From Kineosporia mesophila (lineage in GTDB: Bacteria > Actinomycetota > Actinomycetes > Actinomycetales > Kineosporiaceae), in NCBI RefSeq assembly GCF_021129235.1, contig NZ_JAJOMA010000019.1, positions 62,001-126,000 of the forward strand: DNA of 64,000 nucleotides, read 5' to 3'. Positions 9,818 through 19,280 of this stretch are shown piece after piece. The notes below the pieces were generated by a model, which saw only the letters and a program-made list of their open reading frames with translations, was not told the DNA's origin and ran no database searches. Position 1 is the stretch's first letter; each line of letters opens with the position of its first letter. A program made the position numbers and the translations under genes.

Positions 9818-12800
9818 GGAAGCTGACGGGCGAGGAATTCGCCGCGCTGTCGTCCCTGCGCTTCGAGTGGACGATGACGCTGGACGACATCTGGCACCCG
9901 CCCCGTGAGCACGTCACCGATCTGAACCACGCGACCGCCCGGCGACTGCAGGCCGGTGTGGAAGACGCGCAGAAGAGCGACGGGCCGAGCCCGCTGGGGC
10001 TGGTCATCGAGGGCAACAAGGGGTCGGGCAAGACGCACCTCATCGCCTGGCTGCGTAACGAGGTCCAGCGCGACGACGGCTACTTCTTCCTGGTCGGGCT
10101 GACACGCGGCGATGCGTTCTGGACCAACGTAATGGAAGGGGTGCTGGACGGACTGTGGCGGCCGACGCCGGGCCGTGCACACCAGATCGACATCCTGCTG
10201 ACCCGGCTCGACCTCATCGGCGGGACCTCTCGAAGAGCCAAGCGTGCTGCGAACGAGCAGGTCGACCGAGCAACGCTGGACAATTTTGTCGCCGGACTAG
10301 GTCGGCGCGGTTCCGGTCTCGGGCCCGAGATTGCCGATACGGCAAGGGCTCTGATGATGTATGGAGCACTGGACGAGTCGGTTCAGTCGGTCGCCCGCAA
10401 CTGGCTCGTCGCCTCCCCCGACCAGGATCCCGAAGAGCTGCGCCAGTGGGGCATTCGCGGGGCCCGCCCGATCGAGCTGATCGCCCAGGACATTTTTCGT
10501 CTGGTGGCCGTGACTGGGCACAGCGTGCTGGCGATGGACCAGATCGATCCGCTGATCGCCCATGCCTCCGCATCGCCGGCGTCCGTGGCCGCCGACACGG
10601 AGGACGCAGGACGGGACGAGGCCGTCCAGCACGTCGCCCAGGGGGTCATGATGCTGCGCGACCTGACGCGGCGCACACTGACCGTTCTGGCCTGCCAGCC
10701 CAACACCTGGACGTTGCTCAAGACACGCAGCATCAGCTCGGCCCGCGACCGGTTCCGTAATCCTCAAACCCTCCAGGGCATCAACCGCACGGAGATCGCC
10801 ACCGAATTCGTGGCCAAGCGATTCACCGCCAAGTACCGCGAGGTCGGCTTCACCCCGCCCTACCCCACCTGGCCGATCACACCTGAAGCCCTGGCTGAGG
10901 CCGTCAACTACACGCCCCGCGCTCTGCTGCAGCGCATCGATGCGCACGTCCAGTACTGCCTGGATACCGAAAAACTCCTGGAACTGACGCATTTGGACGA
11001 TGGTGGCTCACAAACGTCCCCCATTGTCACCGATGAACGCGAGATCGAGCTCAAACGCCTCGATCAGCGCTTCGACGAGCTGAAGGCGCAAGCAGATCTC
11101 AGTCAGGCGGACGACCAGCAGGCGGACGATGTGGTGGGCCCGAACTGGCTGGCTGCGGGTCTGCAGACCTGGGTTCTGGAGCAGGGTGATCGGGCGTCAG
11201 CCTTCACGCTGGATCCGAAGCCGGGCAAGAAGCCGTCGCTGCACGCGCGGCTGCGCTTCACTTTTCACGAGAAGACCGAGTCCGAAAGTCACTATTCCTT
11301 CCGTGTCATCAATACCACGCACGCTTATTCGGCGCTGACCAAACTGCGCTCGGCCATTTCTGTTTCCGGTTTCCAGCCGGGTGACGAGACCCGCAACCTG
11401 ATCATCGTGCGGAACACTCGCTGGTCAACCGGAACCAAGACGCGGAGCGAGACCACGGCGTTCAAGGCCGCTGGTGGCACCATCACGGAATTCGAGGACG
11501 AAGACGTCCGCGGGCTCCACGCGCTGCAGGCCATGCTCACCGAGCGGGACGCGTTGCTGCGAGCCTGGATTGTGAGCCGACGGCCGGCCAGCCAGATGCC
11601 GCTTTTCAGGAAGGTGCTATCGGAATCTTTTCTGACGGCGCCGGATCCTGTACCGGAAGAGCCGGAACCTGAGATCGTTGCCGGAGTCCCGGTCGGTCGG
11701 CGTTTGGACGTATCAGGCCAGTTGGTCTTGGATCTGGAGTCCCTGCGTCGGCACATTGCGGTCTTCGCCGGTAGTGGATCGGGTAAAACCGTGCTGCTGC
11801 GCCGTATTATCGAGGAGTGCGCTCTGCGGGGTGTCTCGTCCATTGTTCTGGATCCCAACTACGACCTGGCCCGACTCGGTGACCCCACGACTTCTCCACC
11901 CCCGGAATGGCAAACGGGAGACGCGGAGCGAGCCCGGGAGTTTCACGAGACCTGCGAGGTAGTGGTGTGGACGCCGCTGCGCACCAGTGGCCGGCCGCTG
12001 ACCTTCCAGCCCCTACCGGACTTCTCTGAGCTGCTCAACGATGCGGACGAGTTTCAGCAGGCCGTCCAGATGGCTGTGAACGCTTTGTCGGGTCGGGTTC
12101 GCGCCGCCGGGCCCACCCGCCGGGCCGAGATCCAAAGAGCCGTGCTGAAACAGTCGATCGAGTTCTTCGCCCGCAGCGGTGGCGGGCCCCTGCAAAGTCT
12201 GGCCGATCTGCTGGCCGAACTACCCGAGCAGGCCAGTGATCTGGCTCAGGCTCCGAAGATCGCCGCCGAGATGGCCCAGACGATGCGGGCGAACATGGTC
12301 AATGACCCGTTGTTCGGGGGCGTCGGCACGCCCGTCGACCCGGCCCAGCTCCTCACCCCGGCCGACGGAAAGCGCGCCCGGATCTCCGTCATCAGCATGA
12401 TCGGGCTGGAAGGTGACGAACAGCGGCAGCACTTCATCAGTCAGTTGCAGATGGCGCTGTTCGGCTGGTTCAAGAAGCATCCGGCCCGCGACGTGCCGCT
12501 GGGTGGACTGCTGGTGATGGACGAGGCCCAGACCATCGCCCCCTCCGGTGCTCTGACCCCGTCCACCCACAGCACCCTCGCCCTCGCCTCACAGGCGCGA
12601 AAGTACGGACTGGGTCTGATCTTCGCGACCCAGGCGCCCCGGGGACTGCACAACCGGATTCCGGGCAACGCGTCCACCCAGTTCTACGGACGACTCAATG
12701 CCCCCGCGCAGATTCAGACCGCCCGCGAGATCGCCCGGCAGTCGGGCGGCGACGCGAGCGACATCGGCACGCTGGGCATCGGGCAGTTCTACGTCGGGGT

Positions 12801-12918
12801 CGGAGGTAAACCCTTCGTCAAGATCCACGCCCCGATGATGCTGAGCCACGACGGCGGACCACTCAGTCCCGAAGAGGTGCTCGACCGGGCCCGGGCGGGA
12901 AGGGACGCCGATGAGTGA
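9814..12918 (+). CDS. Double P-loop ATPase with C-terminal HerA-like domain
   Basis: Protein of 1,034 aa from the GTG at 9814 that overlaps the upstream stop. An N-terminal AAA-type domain carries Walker A GNKGSGKT (residues 67-74). The middle includes DERQ-like helical and restriction-associated-looking segments of unknown fold (~400-600). The C-terminal third is HerA/FtsK-like: Walker A GSGSGKT (~653-659), SIVLDPNYDLARLGD, Walker B LLVMDEAQ (D903, E904), and the sensor-like ATQAPRGLHNRIPGN motif. HerA-type ATPases form hexameric DNA translocases that work with nucleases. Here the nuclease would be the PIN protein encoded next, overlapping by eight bases. The frame is open upstream to 9178, but that stretch is a shadow of the winged-helix gene. 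Confidence 0.9.
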   Translation: MRKLTGEEFAALSSLRFEWTMTLDDIWHPPREHVTDLNHATARRLQAGVEDAQKSDGPSPLGLVIEGNKGSGKTHLIAWLRNEVQRDDGYFFLVGLTRGDAFWTNVMEGVLDGLWRPTPGRAHQIDILLTRLDLIGGTSRRAKRAANEQVDRATLDNFVAGLGRRGSGLGPEIADTARALMMYGALDESVQSVARNWLVASPDQDPEELRQWGIRGARPIELIAQDIFRLVAVTGHSVLAMDQIDPLIAHASASPASVAADTEDAGRDEAVQHVAQGVMMLRDLTRRTLTVLACQPNTWTLLKTRSISSARDRFRNPQTLQGINRTEIATEFVAKRFTAKYREVGFTPPYPTWPITPEALAEAVNYTPRALLQRIDAHVQYCLDTEKLLELTHLDDGGSQTSPIVTDEREIELKRLDQRFDELKAQADLSQADDQQADDVVGPNWLAAGLQTWVLEQGDRASAFTLDPKPGKKPSLHARLRFTFHEKTESESHYSFRVINTTHAYSALTKLRSAISVSGFQPGDETRNLIIVRNTRWSTGTKTRSETTAFKAAGGTITEFEDEDVRGLHALQAMLTERDALLRAWIVSRRPASQMPLFRKVLSESFLTAPDPVPEEPEPEIVAGVPVGRRLDVSGQLVLDLESLRRHIAVFAGSGSGKTVLLRRIIEECALRGVSSIVLDPNYDLARLGDPTTSPPPEWQTGDAERAREFHETCEVVVWTPLRTSGRPLTFQPLPDFSELLNDADEFQQAVQMAVNALSGRVRAAGPTRRAEIQRAVLKQSIEFFARSGGGPLQSLADLLAELPEQASDLAQAPKIAAEMAQTMRANMVNDPLFGGVGTPVDPAQLLTPADGKRARISVISMIGLEGDEQRQHFISQLQMALFGWFKKHPARDVPLGGLLVMDEAQTIAPSGALTPSTHSTLALASQARKYGLGLIFATQAPRGLHNRIPGNASTQFYGRLNAPAQIQTAREIARQSGGDASDIGTLGIGQFYVGVGGKPFVKIHAPMMLSHDGGPLSPEEVLDRARAGRDADE

Positions 12919-14164
12919 CACCGCCGTGAACGTGGACATGTACCGCGACTATCCGGGCTACCGCATCATCGACCGGAGCGAGATCGACCAGGCCCTGACG
13001 AAGGCGCTGGTCGTGGTGGACACCAACCTGCTGCTCAACCTCTACCGCTACGCCGAAGGCACCTGCGACGACCTTCTGGGGGTGCTGGGGAGCCTGGGCG
13101 ACCGGCTGTGGATCCCACCGCAGGTCATGCGTGAGTTCTGGCGCGGGCGACTGAGCGTGCTCACCGGTCGCGGATCGGCCACCGACGCGGTGATCGCCAC
13201 CCTCGAGAAGCAGCAGCGTGCAGGCGCCGATGCGATCAACCAGTGGGTTAAATCCATTGCCGTCGATCCGGACGAGGCCGTCCGGCTGCGCAAGGTGCTG
13301 GCTTCAGCGCATGACGAGGTGGCGAAGACCGTCCTGATGCACGCTCCCCCGCAAGCCGTCAATCCGTCGGTGACCGACCCCGTCCTCCAGCGGCTGGAGA
13401 CGCTTCTGGTCGGCAAAGTGGGTCCGATACCCGATGCGGGGGCGTGGCAGAAGGCGATCGCCGAGGGAAAAGCGCGATCCAAGAACAAGATACCGCCGGG
13501 CTTCCGTGACATCGCCAAAGAGGAATCAGATCTTGAGGAAGGCCCGGCCGGGGACTATCTGGTCTGGTCGCAGTCCATGGCCGAGGCCAAGCGCCGCGGC
13601 CTGGACCTGATTCTGGTCACCGGCGACGAGAAGGACGACTGGTGGTGGAAGCACCGCAACCAGTTCCTGGGGCCGCGTCCCGAACTGGTCCGGGAATTCG
13701 ACCAGCTCTGTGGCCACCGCTTCTTCATGCTGCGTCCCGTCCAGTTCCTCAACCGCGGATCAGTGCTGAAGGCGCCGGTGCGACACTCGTCCGTCGTAGA
13801 TGCCGCGCGCGTCAGCCAGGAGACGGCTCAGGAGGTCTGGCCCGAGGCTGCGGTAACGGCCTTGATCGAGCAACTGGACGACGAGGGCTATCCGCAGGCC
13901 GACGTCATCCGCCAGGCGGCGGCCAACGGCGGGAGCGTCAGCCGCGAAGAGATTTTCGAGATCTGTAACTTCGACAGTGATCGCATGCTGAGGGGATTCA
14001 CCCGTCCGTGCTCGCGGATCACCTCGTACCTGAAGAACTCCGGGGTGCTGCCGCGTGAGGTCCAGCCCTGCCTGCGGCCGGAGTTCGACAAGGAGGGAAT
14101 TGCAAAGGCCTTCCTGATTCCGCCGGAAATGGTGGACGTGCTGGCTGGCGAAGAGGGCGCGTAG
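12911..14164 (+). CDS. PIN-like nuclease (PIN_8/DUF4935 type) with C-terminal helical domain
   Basis: Protein of 417 aa. The PIN signature is complete: VVVDTNLLLNLYRY (D37), an acidic residue in MREFWRGR (E75), GDYLVW (D215) and LVTGDEKDDWW (D239, D242). The PIN core is interrupted by a long helical insertion, as in the PIN_8 (PIN-like) family. A further ~120 residues at the C-terminus, after the VQFLNRGSVL segment, contain a winged-helix-like unit beginning near residue 315. PIN domains cut RNA, or DNA in some families. The start ATG lies inside the ATPase gene with an eight-base overlap (ATGAGTGA), implying coupled synthesis and probably a complex with the HerA-like ATPase. Confidence 0.85.
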   Translation: MSDTAVNVDMYRDYPGYRIIDRSEIDQALTKALVVVDTNLLLNLYRYAEGTCDDLLGVLGSLGDRLWIPPQVMREFWRGRLSVLTGRGSATDAVIATLEKQQRAGADAINQWVKSIAVDPDEAVRLRKVLASAHDEVAKTVLMHAPPQAVNPSVTDPVLQRLETLLVGKVGPIPDAGAWQKAIAEGKARSKNKIPPGFRDIAKEESDLEEGPAGDYLVWSQSMAEAKRRGLDLILVTGDEKDDWWWKHRNQFLGPRPELVREFDQLCGHRFFMLRPVQFLNRGSVLKAPVRHSSVVDAARVSQETAQEVWPEAAVTALIEQLDDEGYPQADVIRQAAANGGSVSREEIFEICNFDSDRMLRGFTRPCSRITSYLKNSGVLPREVQPCLRPEFDKEGIAKAFLIPPEMVDVLAGEEGA

Positions 14165-14273
14165 ACGACCGTGTGGCTCATGTCGCGGTCAAAGCTGCCG
14201 ACGAATGCAAGGATCTGCATGTGCTCGCCGGCCAGGACAACCCGAGAACACCGAAAGTTTTCAGGAGCGGACG

Positions 14274-15524
14274 ATGGACCACGAGATCCAGCTGATCAGT
14301 GACGGTGACGGGCTGGCAGTCATCGGCGAGGCCGCGGACGTGGAGCTTTTTCTCGCGTCGGAGGGTCTGCCGTCGAAGGAGCTCGGACTGCCCCGGCTCA
14401 CGTCAGTTCTGCGCACCGGATCTATTGCTGCCCAGACTGGTTCGGAGATCGCGGCCAGCACCGGCCGTTGGGTTCAGTTGAGTCCCAAGTCCGCCGAGCG
14501 GATCAAGGAACTCGGGCTCAGAAGGAGCGCTACGTCAGGACTCGACACCGGCGTGCTGAGGGGGCCGAAGGGCCAGATCAAGGGGTTCGTCGAGTTCGCG
14601 CACGGCCCCATCTCGCCCCAGGCTCTGGTTGCCAACCCAGCAATCCTCGCCGGTGCCGCCGGGATGATGGCCCAGCTCGCTATGAAGCAGAGCATGGACG
14701 AGATCACCGACTATCTGGCCGCGATCGACCAGAAGGTCGACGACGTCCTCCGGGCCCAGAAAGACTCCGTGCTCGCCCGCATGATCGGATCGGGCCTCGT
14801 CATCGACGAGACCATGACCATCCGCGAGCAGAGAGGCCGGGTCGACGACATCATGTGGTCGAAAGTGCAGACCGCACCGACCACGGTCGCCGAGACCCAG
14901 GCCTACGCGCTGCTCCAGCTCGACGCACTCGCCGACACTATGGAATCGAAGACCTATATCAGCGAGATCGCCGCCGTCACCAAGGAAGCCGAGTCCGTGG
15001 TCCGGGAATGGCTCGCCGTCCTGGCCCGCAGCTTCCAGCTGCAAGACGCCATCGCCGTGCTCGAACTCGACCGGGTGATGGACCAGTCCCCCGACGAGCT
15101 GGACGGACATCGCCTTGGCCTGAAAGCGGCCCGGCAGAACCGGCTGGAGCACATCTCGCGCAGCACCGAACGCTTGCTGGCCCGGATGCGTGCAGCGGTG
15201 GAGACCGCCAACGCGAACGTGCTGCTGAACCCGTTCGAGGCCCCCGCCGTGGTCAAGTCGAGCAACCACGTGGCGGGCGGCCTGCACGACTTCCGCAGAA
15301 GGCTCAGCATCGAGTCCAGCGACCAGGAAGCGCAGGCCAGAGCCTGGACGGACGCGGCCACCGAGGTGAAGGACAAGGCTCTGGGTGTGGGAGCGCAAGG
15401 GGTGGATGTGGCCCGGACCTTGGGCAACGAGACCTTTAACCGTGCGAGCGCGGTGGCCGGCAAGCTCTCCAGTGGGATTTCGTGGCGGGGACGCCGCAAG
15501 GACGAGGACAAGCCGCAAGGCTGA
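14274..15524 (+). CDS. Unknown protein, possible fourth gene of the HerA-PIN operon
   Basis: Protein of 416 aa from the ATG at 14274, preceded by AGGAGCG; an in-frame upstream extension to 14205 lacks a ribosome site. I do not recognise the family. Residues ~110-140 contain a weakly hydrophobic segment, NPAILAGAAGMMAQLAM, followed by a long helical region starting DEITDYLAAIDQKVDDVLRA that looks like a coiled coil. The rest is mostly helical with a polar, basic C-terminal tail. It lies 109 bases after the PIN gene in the same direction and is convergent with the frameshifted membrane gene. A membrane-acting or scaffold role in the module is possible but unproven. Confidence 0.7.
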   Translation: MDHEIQLISDGDGLAVIGEAADVELFLASEGLPSKELGLPRLTSVLRTGSIAAQTGSEIAASTGRWVQLSPKSAERIKELGLRRSATSGLDTGVLRGPKGQIKGFVEFAHGPISPQALVANPAILAGAAGMMAQLAMKQSMDEITDYLAAIDQKVDDVLRAQKDSVLARMIGSGLVIDETMTIREQRGRVDDIMWSKVQTAPTTVAETQAYALLQLDALADTMESKTYISEIAAVTKEAESVVREWLAVLARSFQLQDAIAVLELDRVMDQSPDELDGHRLGLKAARQNRLEHISRSTERLLARMRAAVETANANVLLNPFEAPAVVKSSNHVAGGLHDFRRRLSIESSDQEAQARAWTDAATEVKDKALGVGAQGVDVARTLGNETFNRASAVAGKLSSGISWRGRRKDEDKPQG

Positions 15525-15542
15525 TCACGAAGGCCTCCGGGT

Positions 15543-16294
15543 TCACTTCTTGGTGGCGAGATCAATTCTTTCGCCTGGGTTTTCAAAGTAATACCGGAGG
15601 CACTGGTAGGCCGGGAGCGCGTTGCCGCCCAGCCAGCTGGCCTCCAGCATCAGATACGGCCGCCCTCCAGCTCCCTTTCCTGGAAAGCCCACCCCGAGTC
15701 CGTTCGCTGACCCCGGCATCATCTCGAACGGCACCCGATCCACGTGTCCGGAAGCACTTCCGGTACCACCTCACGCACGGCTTCCCAGGGCACGTACTGC
15801 TCAAGGGCAGGCGTGTGGTGATAGATGCCCGACACCGTCACCACGACGCCCCCGGGATCCTTCCTGGCCGCGGACACGACGATCCACGCACATCCCAGAG
15901 CCAGCACGCCGCACACCACGGCCCGGACCAATCCGCCGGCCCCGCCGGTCCAGAAGCCGGCAACCGTGTAGCCCGCGAGCCCCGCCGCGATCAGCGCCAC
16001 GAAGGAAAGATTCCAGGCGTACCGCCGCCGCGAGTAAGAGAAGGCTCGCCTCTCCTCCCCACGCGGCGTCCTGCCGATCGCCGGCCGCCCGGTTTCGGTA
16101 CCCGGGTGACGCATCCTGCTGACCACCAGGCCTGCGGTGAGGCTGAAGAACAACGCAGTGAAGGCGACAGGCAGCGACGCTTCGATCTCACCGCCGACGG
16201 CGAGCATGATGGCCAGCGCCCGTCCAAGGAGGGCGAACAGCGTGCTGGCGAGCGCGATGGCCACCTTCTTGAGTGAACGTGGGGGTGGGGCCAA
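15543..16294 (-). pseudogene. Frameshifted paralogue of the ESX-operon membrane protein
   Basis: Two overlapping minus-strand frames together resemble the 270-aa membrane protein at 6222-7034. The first (16294 to 15719) contains four hydrophobic segments, PGGVVVTVSGIYHH and QYVPWEAVREV. The second (15743 to 15543) contains ASWLGGNALPAYQCLRYYF, matching AYWLGANAVPAYLAVRQYF of the intact copy. The switch lies near 15735-15745, just after LPDTW, so a one- or two-base indel is likely. The N-terminal start is unclear (TTG at 16294 without a good ribosome site). It may be a real pseudogene or a sequencing error. Confidence 0.75.
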
Positions 16295-16564
16295 CCGGGA
16301 GGTGAAGTCCGCTCCAAGCGCCTGCTCCGGTCTTAGTGCCCACCTTTAGTAACATTGTTGATACTACCCGTAGAGCAACTAGTGGGCTGGGAGGGCCTCG
16401 TCACGCCTTTCCACCGCAGGTAGAGGGGCTGCATGTCAGTGATTGCCCCTTTGACCAACATGTAGCTCAGGGTTATGTCACTAAACCAGCACGCCCCTGG
16501 GTCGCATGTTTGCCAACTACCAGTTCCCAAGAACATTTGATGGAAGTCCCTATAGACTGACACG
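16295..16564. promoter_or_regulatory. Upstream region of fic with probable leaderless -10
   Basis: The 270-bp region has no gene. A TATAGA hexamer at 16551-16556 lies nine bases before the GTG of the Fic gene and no Shine-Dalgarno sequence is present, so transcription probably starts at or next to the start codon. No good -35 was recognised. Confidence 0.45.
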
Positions 16565-17785
16565 GTGGACCGCTCCGCCTTCACCGCCACTTCCCCCGGG
16601 GATCTTGTACCTATCACCGGGACTGATCCGCATACCGGCCCGTGGTCGCATGTCGCCTTCGTGCCGCACCCGCTGCCCTTCGAATCGCCCGACCTCAGCG
16701 GGCTGACGTATCGAGCCGTCGCCAACGCCCGGGCCGCACTCGCCGCGCTCGACAGCACAGCACGCCAATTACCCAACCCCCGCCTGTTCCGTCGACCAGC
16801 CCTTCAAGCAGAAGCGCAGAGTACGTCCGCCCTCGAGGGCACCTACGCGCCACTGGCCGACGTGCTCACGGCAGACCAGGACCGGCCCCCCAGTTCGGAT
16901 CTCCGTGAGGTGCTGAACTACGTGTCGATGGGTAACACGGCGTTCGCCTGGCTGGAAGAGGGCCGACAACTCGGCGTCGGAATGCTGGAAAACCTTCAAT
17001 CGCTGCTGGTCGCCGGTACATCCGGTGAAACGGCTTCCTCGGGCGCCATCCGCGATCACCAGGTCGTCGTGGGCAGCCGACTCGACGCCGGCCCACGAGA
17101 TCTACCGATCCGCGCCGCCCGGTTCGTTCCGGCGCCACCCGGGTTGGATCTGCGGGCCAGCCTGCAGGATCTCCTCGACTGGATGACCAGTCCGGTGGTG
17201 CCGAATCAGATAGACCCTGTCGTCGCGGCAGCCATGGCGCACTACCAGTTCGAGACCCTCCACCCCTTCCACGACGGCAACGGGCGCATCGGTCGCCTTC
17301 TCATCGTCGCGCATCTTCTGGCCCAGGGCGTCCTGCTCGAACCCACGCTGACGGTCTCCCCCTGGTTCGAGACTCGGCGTACCGAGTACTACGACCGGCT
17401 CCTGGCGGTGAGCCGCAGCGGAGATTGGGACCACTACGTGCAGTTCTTCGCGACCGGCCTGGAAGCCTCGGCGAAGGGCACCCATCGGCAGATGAGCGAT
17501 CTGGTCGCGGTGCAGGACTCGATGCGTGAGGTGGTCCGCGCCTCCCCGCTGCGGGCGGACAGCGCACACCTACTGATCGACTACACCCTGGCCAACACGT
17601 CATTCACCATTCGTGCAGTGGAACGCGACCTGGAACTGTCGTACGCACGGGCCAACCAACTCGTCGGACAACTCGTCGATCTCGGCATCCTGACGCCTCT
17701 TGCCACGCCGCCGGGAACCACACGTCGCTTCGCCGCGCCAGCCGTCCTGGACGTGTTGGTCCGCGATCAACGACTGGGGCCGTGA
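16565..17785 (+). CDS. Fic-family protein (class II-like, AMP transferase type)
   Basis: Protein of 406 aa from the GTG at 16565. The catalytic Fic motif HPFHDGNGRIGR is complete at residues 233-244. An N-terminal inhibitory helix motif, TSALEG (T87, E91, G92), matches the [S/T]xxxE[G/N] signature of class II self-inhibited Fic proteins. A C-terminal winged-helix-like part follows, with LELSYARANQLVGQLVDLGIL, as is common in stand-alone bacterial Fic/HTH proteins. The enzyme would transfer AMP from ATP to Ser/Thr/Tyr of a target protein; the target is unknown. It precedes the HNH nuclease gene by 135 bases on the same strand. Confidence 0.93.
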   Translation: MDRSAFTATSPGDLVPITGTDPHTGPWSHVAFVPHPLPFESPDLSGLTYRAVANARAALAALDSTARQLPNPRLFRRPALQAEAQSTSALEGTYAPLADVLTADQDRPPSSDLREVLNYVSMGNTAFAWLEEGRQLGVGMLENLQSLLVAGTSGETASSGAIRDHQVVVGSRLDAGPRDLPIRAARFVPAPPGLDLRASLQDLLDWMTSPVVPNQIDPVVAAAMAHYQFETLHPFHDGNGRIGRLLIVAHLLAQGVLLEPTLTVSPWFETRRTEYYDRLLAVSRSGDWDHYVQFFATGLEASAKGTHRQMSDLVAVQDSMREVVRASPLRADSAHLLIDYTLANTSFTIRAVERDLELSYARANQLVGQLVDLGILTPLATPPGTTRRFAAPAVLDVLVRDQRLGP

Positions 17786-17920
17786 CTGGTCTGGACGCAG
17801 ATACACCAGACCCGCTGCCTTCAGGAAGCAGGCGCTTCTTCTTCGCGCCTGCCGTTAACCGAATTCCACTCGCCGGGCGGCCCCCGAGAAGCATGTGATC
17901 ATTGGGACTAAACTCCCGGA

Positions 17921-19237
17921 GTGGTCGACCCCTTCGTACCCAGGAAACAGCCGCGCCTGCTGATTGCTCCCTCCTACGGAGCCGCGGTCAAGGGACGCTG
18001 GCACAACACGATGGACTCGCCCATCTCGTTCAAAGATCCTGCTGTAGCAGTACATCTGAGCGCCCGCGAACGCCAGGACCTGGACAGACACCATCACGAC
18101 GGTCTCGCCCGGTTCTGGGGAGCCAAACCACGCTTCGACCGGGACATCGACCAGCTCACGACCGGCGACCTCGTCCTCTTCACCGGGCAGAGCAGGCTGC
18201 GGTACATCGGCACGCTCGGGTTCAAGACGAGGAACGAACGCCTGGCCAGCGCTCTCTGGCAGGACGAGCCCAGCTGGACGAACGTGTACAGCATCACCGA
18301 GCTCCAGCCGATCGCTGACGTCAGCTACCCGCAGCTCGCCGCATTCCTGCACTTCAGCCCGCAGTACTCCTTCCAGCGAACTCAGCTGCTGACACCCGAG
18401 CAGACATCCTGGGTCATCGCCGGCGTGGGCATCGACCTGGGCAACGCTCAGGCCCCGAGGCAGGCCGAGCAACCCGGGCGACGCCGGCGGGCGGGGATTG
18501 CCGTCGGACTGGACCGGGCCGCGGTGCAGGATGCCCTCGACGAGTGGCGGGACCTCGGCAAACAGGCCTTCCTGCAGAAGTACGAGGCCAACGAGGCAGC
18601 CCGGTACGCCATCATCGACCGCGACTGCGAGGCGGACGCGATGGCGATCCTGCTGGGCGCTCGCCACCGCACCGGACTCCCGGCCGACGGCCATTGGCGT
18701 GGCGATCTCGTCAATGTGGCCGCTCCACTCCGGAAGCTCGGCTTCGCAGTGGTCAACATCGCCTCGGAGCTCGAGGGCCCCCTCGGCCCCCAACCTTCGG
18801 CCTACGTGACCCGAGCACACGAATTCCTGGGCCCTACCGACAGCCTGACCCTGCAAAGCATCCGCCGGGAGCAGAGTTTCCTCCGAGGAGCCCTCGGTAT
18901 CGGAACCGGCCGCCCCGGTGCGCAGGCCGAGTGCGCTCTCTGCGGGCGACTCCTCCCCGAAGACCTTCTCGTGGCCTCGCACATCAAACCCCGCGCCCGG
19001 TGCACCGAATCGGAACGCATCGACATCCCGAACATTGCCATGCCGGCCTGCCTTCTTGGCTGCGACGCCCTGTACGAACGCGGCTACATCACCGTTGACG
19101 GGGACGGAACGGTCCGCCTGGGGAAAACGGCGGAGCCCCATCTCCTCGCGCAGGATCAACTGATCGGCCGCAAGCTCACGATCCACAACGCCGCTCGGGC
19201 CGAGTATTTCGCCTGGCACCACGCCCAGCACGCCTAG
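17921..19237 (+). CDS. HNH endonuclease with possible EVE/PUA-like N-terminal domain
   Basis: Protein of 438 aa from the GTG at 17921. The C-terminal ~100 residues form an HNH module: CALCG (C338, C341), then ASHIKPRARC, IDIPNIAMPACLLGCDALYE and GYITVDGDG, as in HNH domains of restriction-type enzymes. The N-terminal ~150 residues include TTGDLVLFTGQSRLRYIG, followed by LWQDEPSWTNVYSI, which resembles the EVE/PUA-like fold that reads modified bases. The middle part has no recognised domain. If correct, this is a modification-dependent restriction enzyme of EVE-HNH type; the EVE assignment is tentative. No cognate methyltransferase is nearby, consistent with such a function. Confidence 0.75.
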   Translation: MVDPFVPRKQPRLLIAPSYGAAVKGRWHNTMDSPISFKDPAVAVHLSARERQDLDRHHHDGLARFWGAKPRFDRDIDQLTTGDLVLFTGQSRLRYIGTLGFKTRNERLASALWQDEPSWTNVYSITELQPIADVSYPQLAAFLHFSPQYSFQRTQLLTPEQTSWVIAGVGIDLGNAQAPRQAEQPGRRRRAGIAVGLDRAAVQDALDEWRDLGKQAFLQKYEANEAARYAIIDRDCEADAMAILLGARHRTGLPADGHWRGDLVNVAAPLRKLGFAVVNIASELEGPLGPQPSAYVTRAHEFLGPTDSLTLQSIRREQSFLRGALGIGTGRPGAQAECALCGRLLPEDLLVASHIKPRARCTESERIDIPNIAMPACLLGCDALYERGYITVDGDGTVRLGKTAEPHLLAQDQLIGRKLTIHNAARAEYFAWHHAQHA

Positions 19238-19280
19238 ACCGGTTGATCCTCATCACCGCACGACCCGAAAGGCAACTGTC

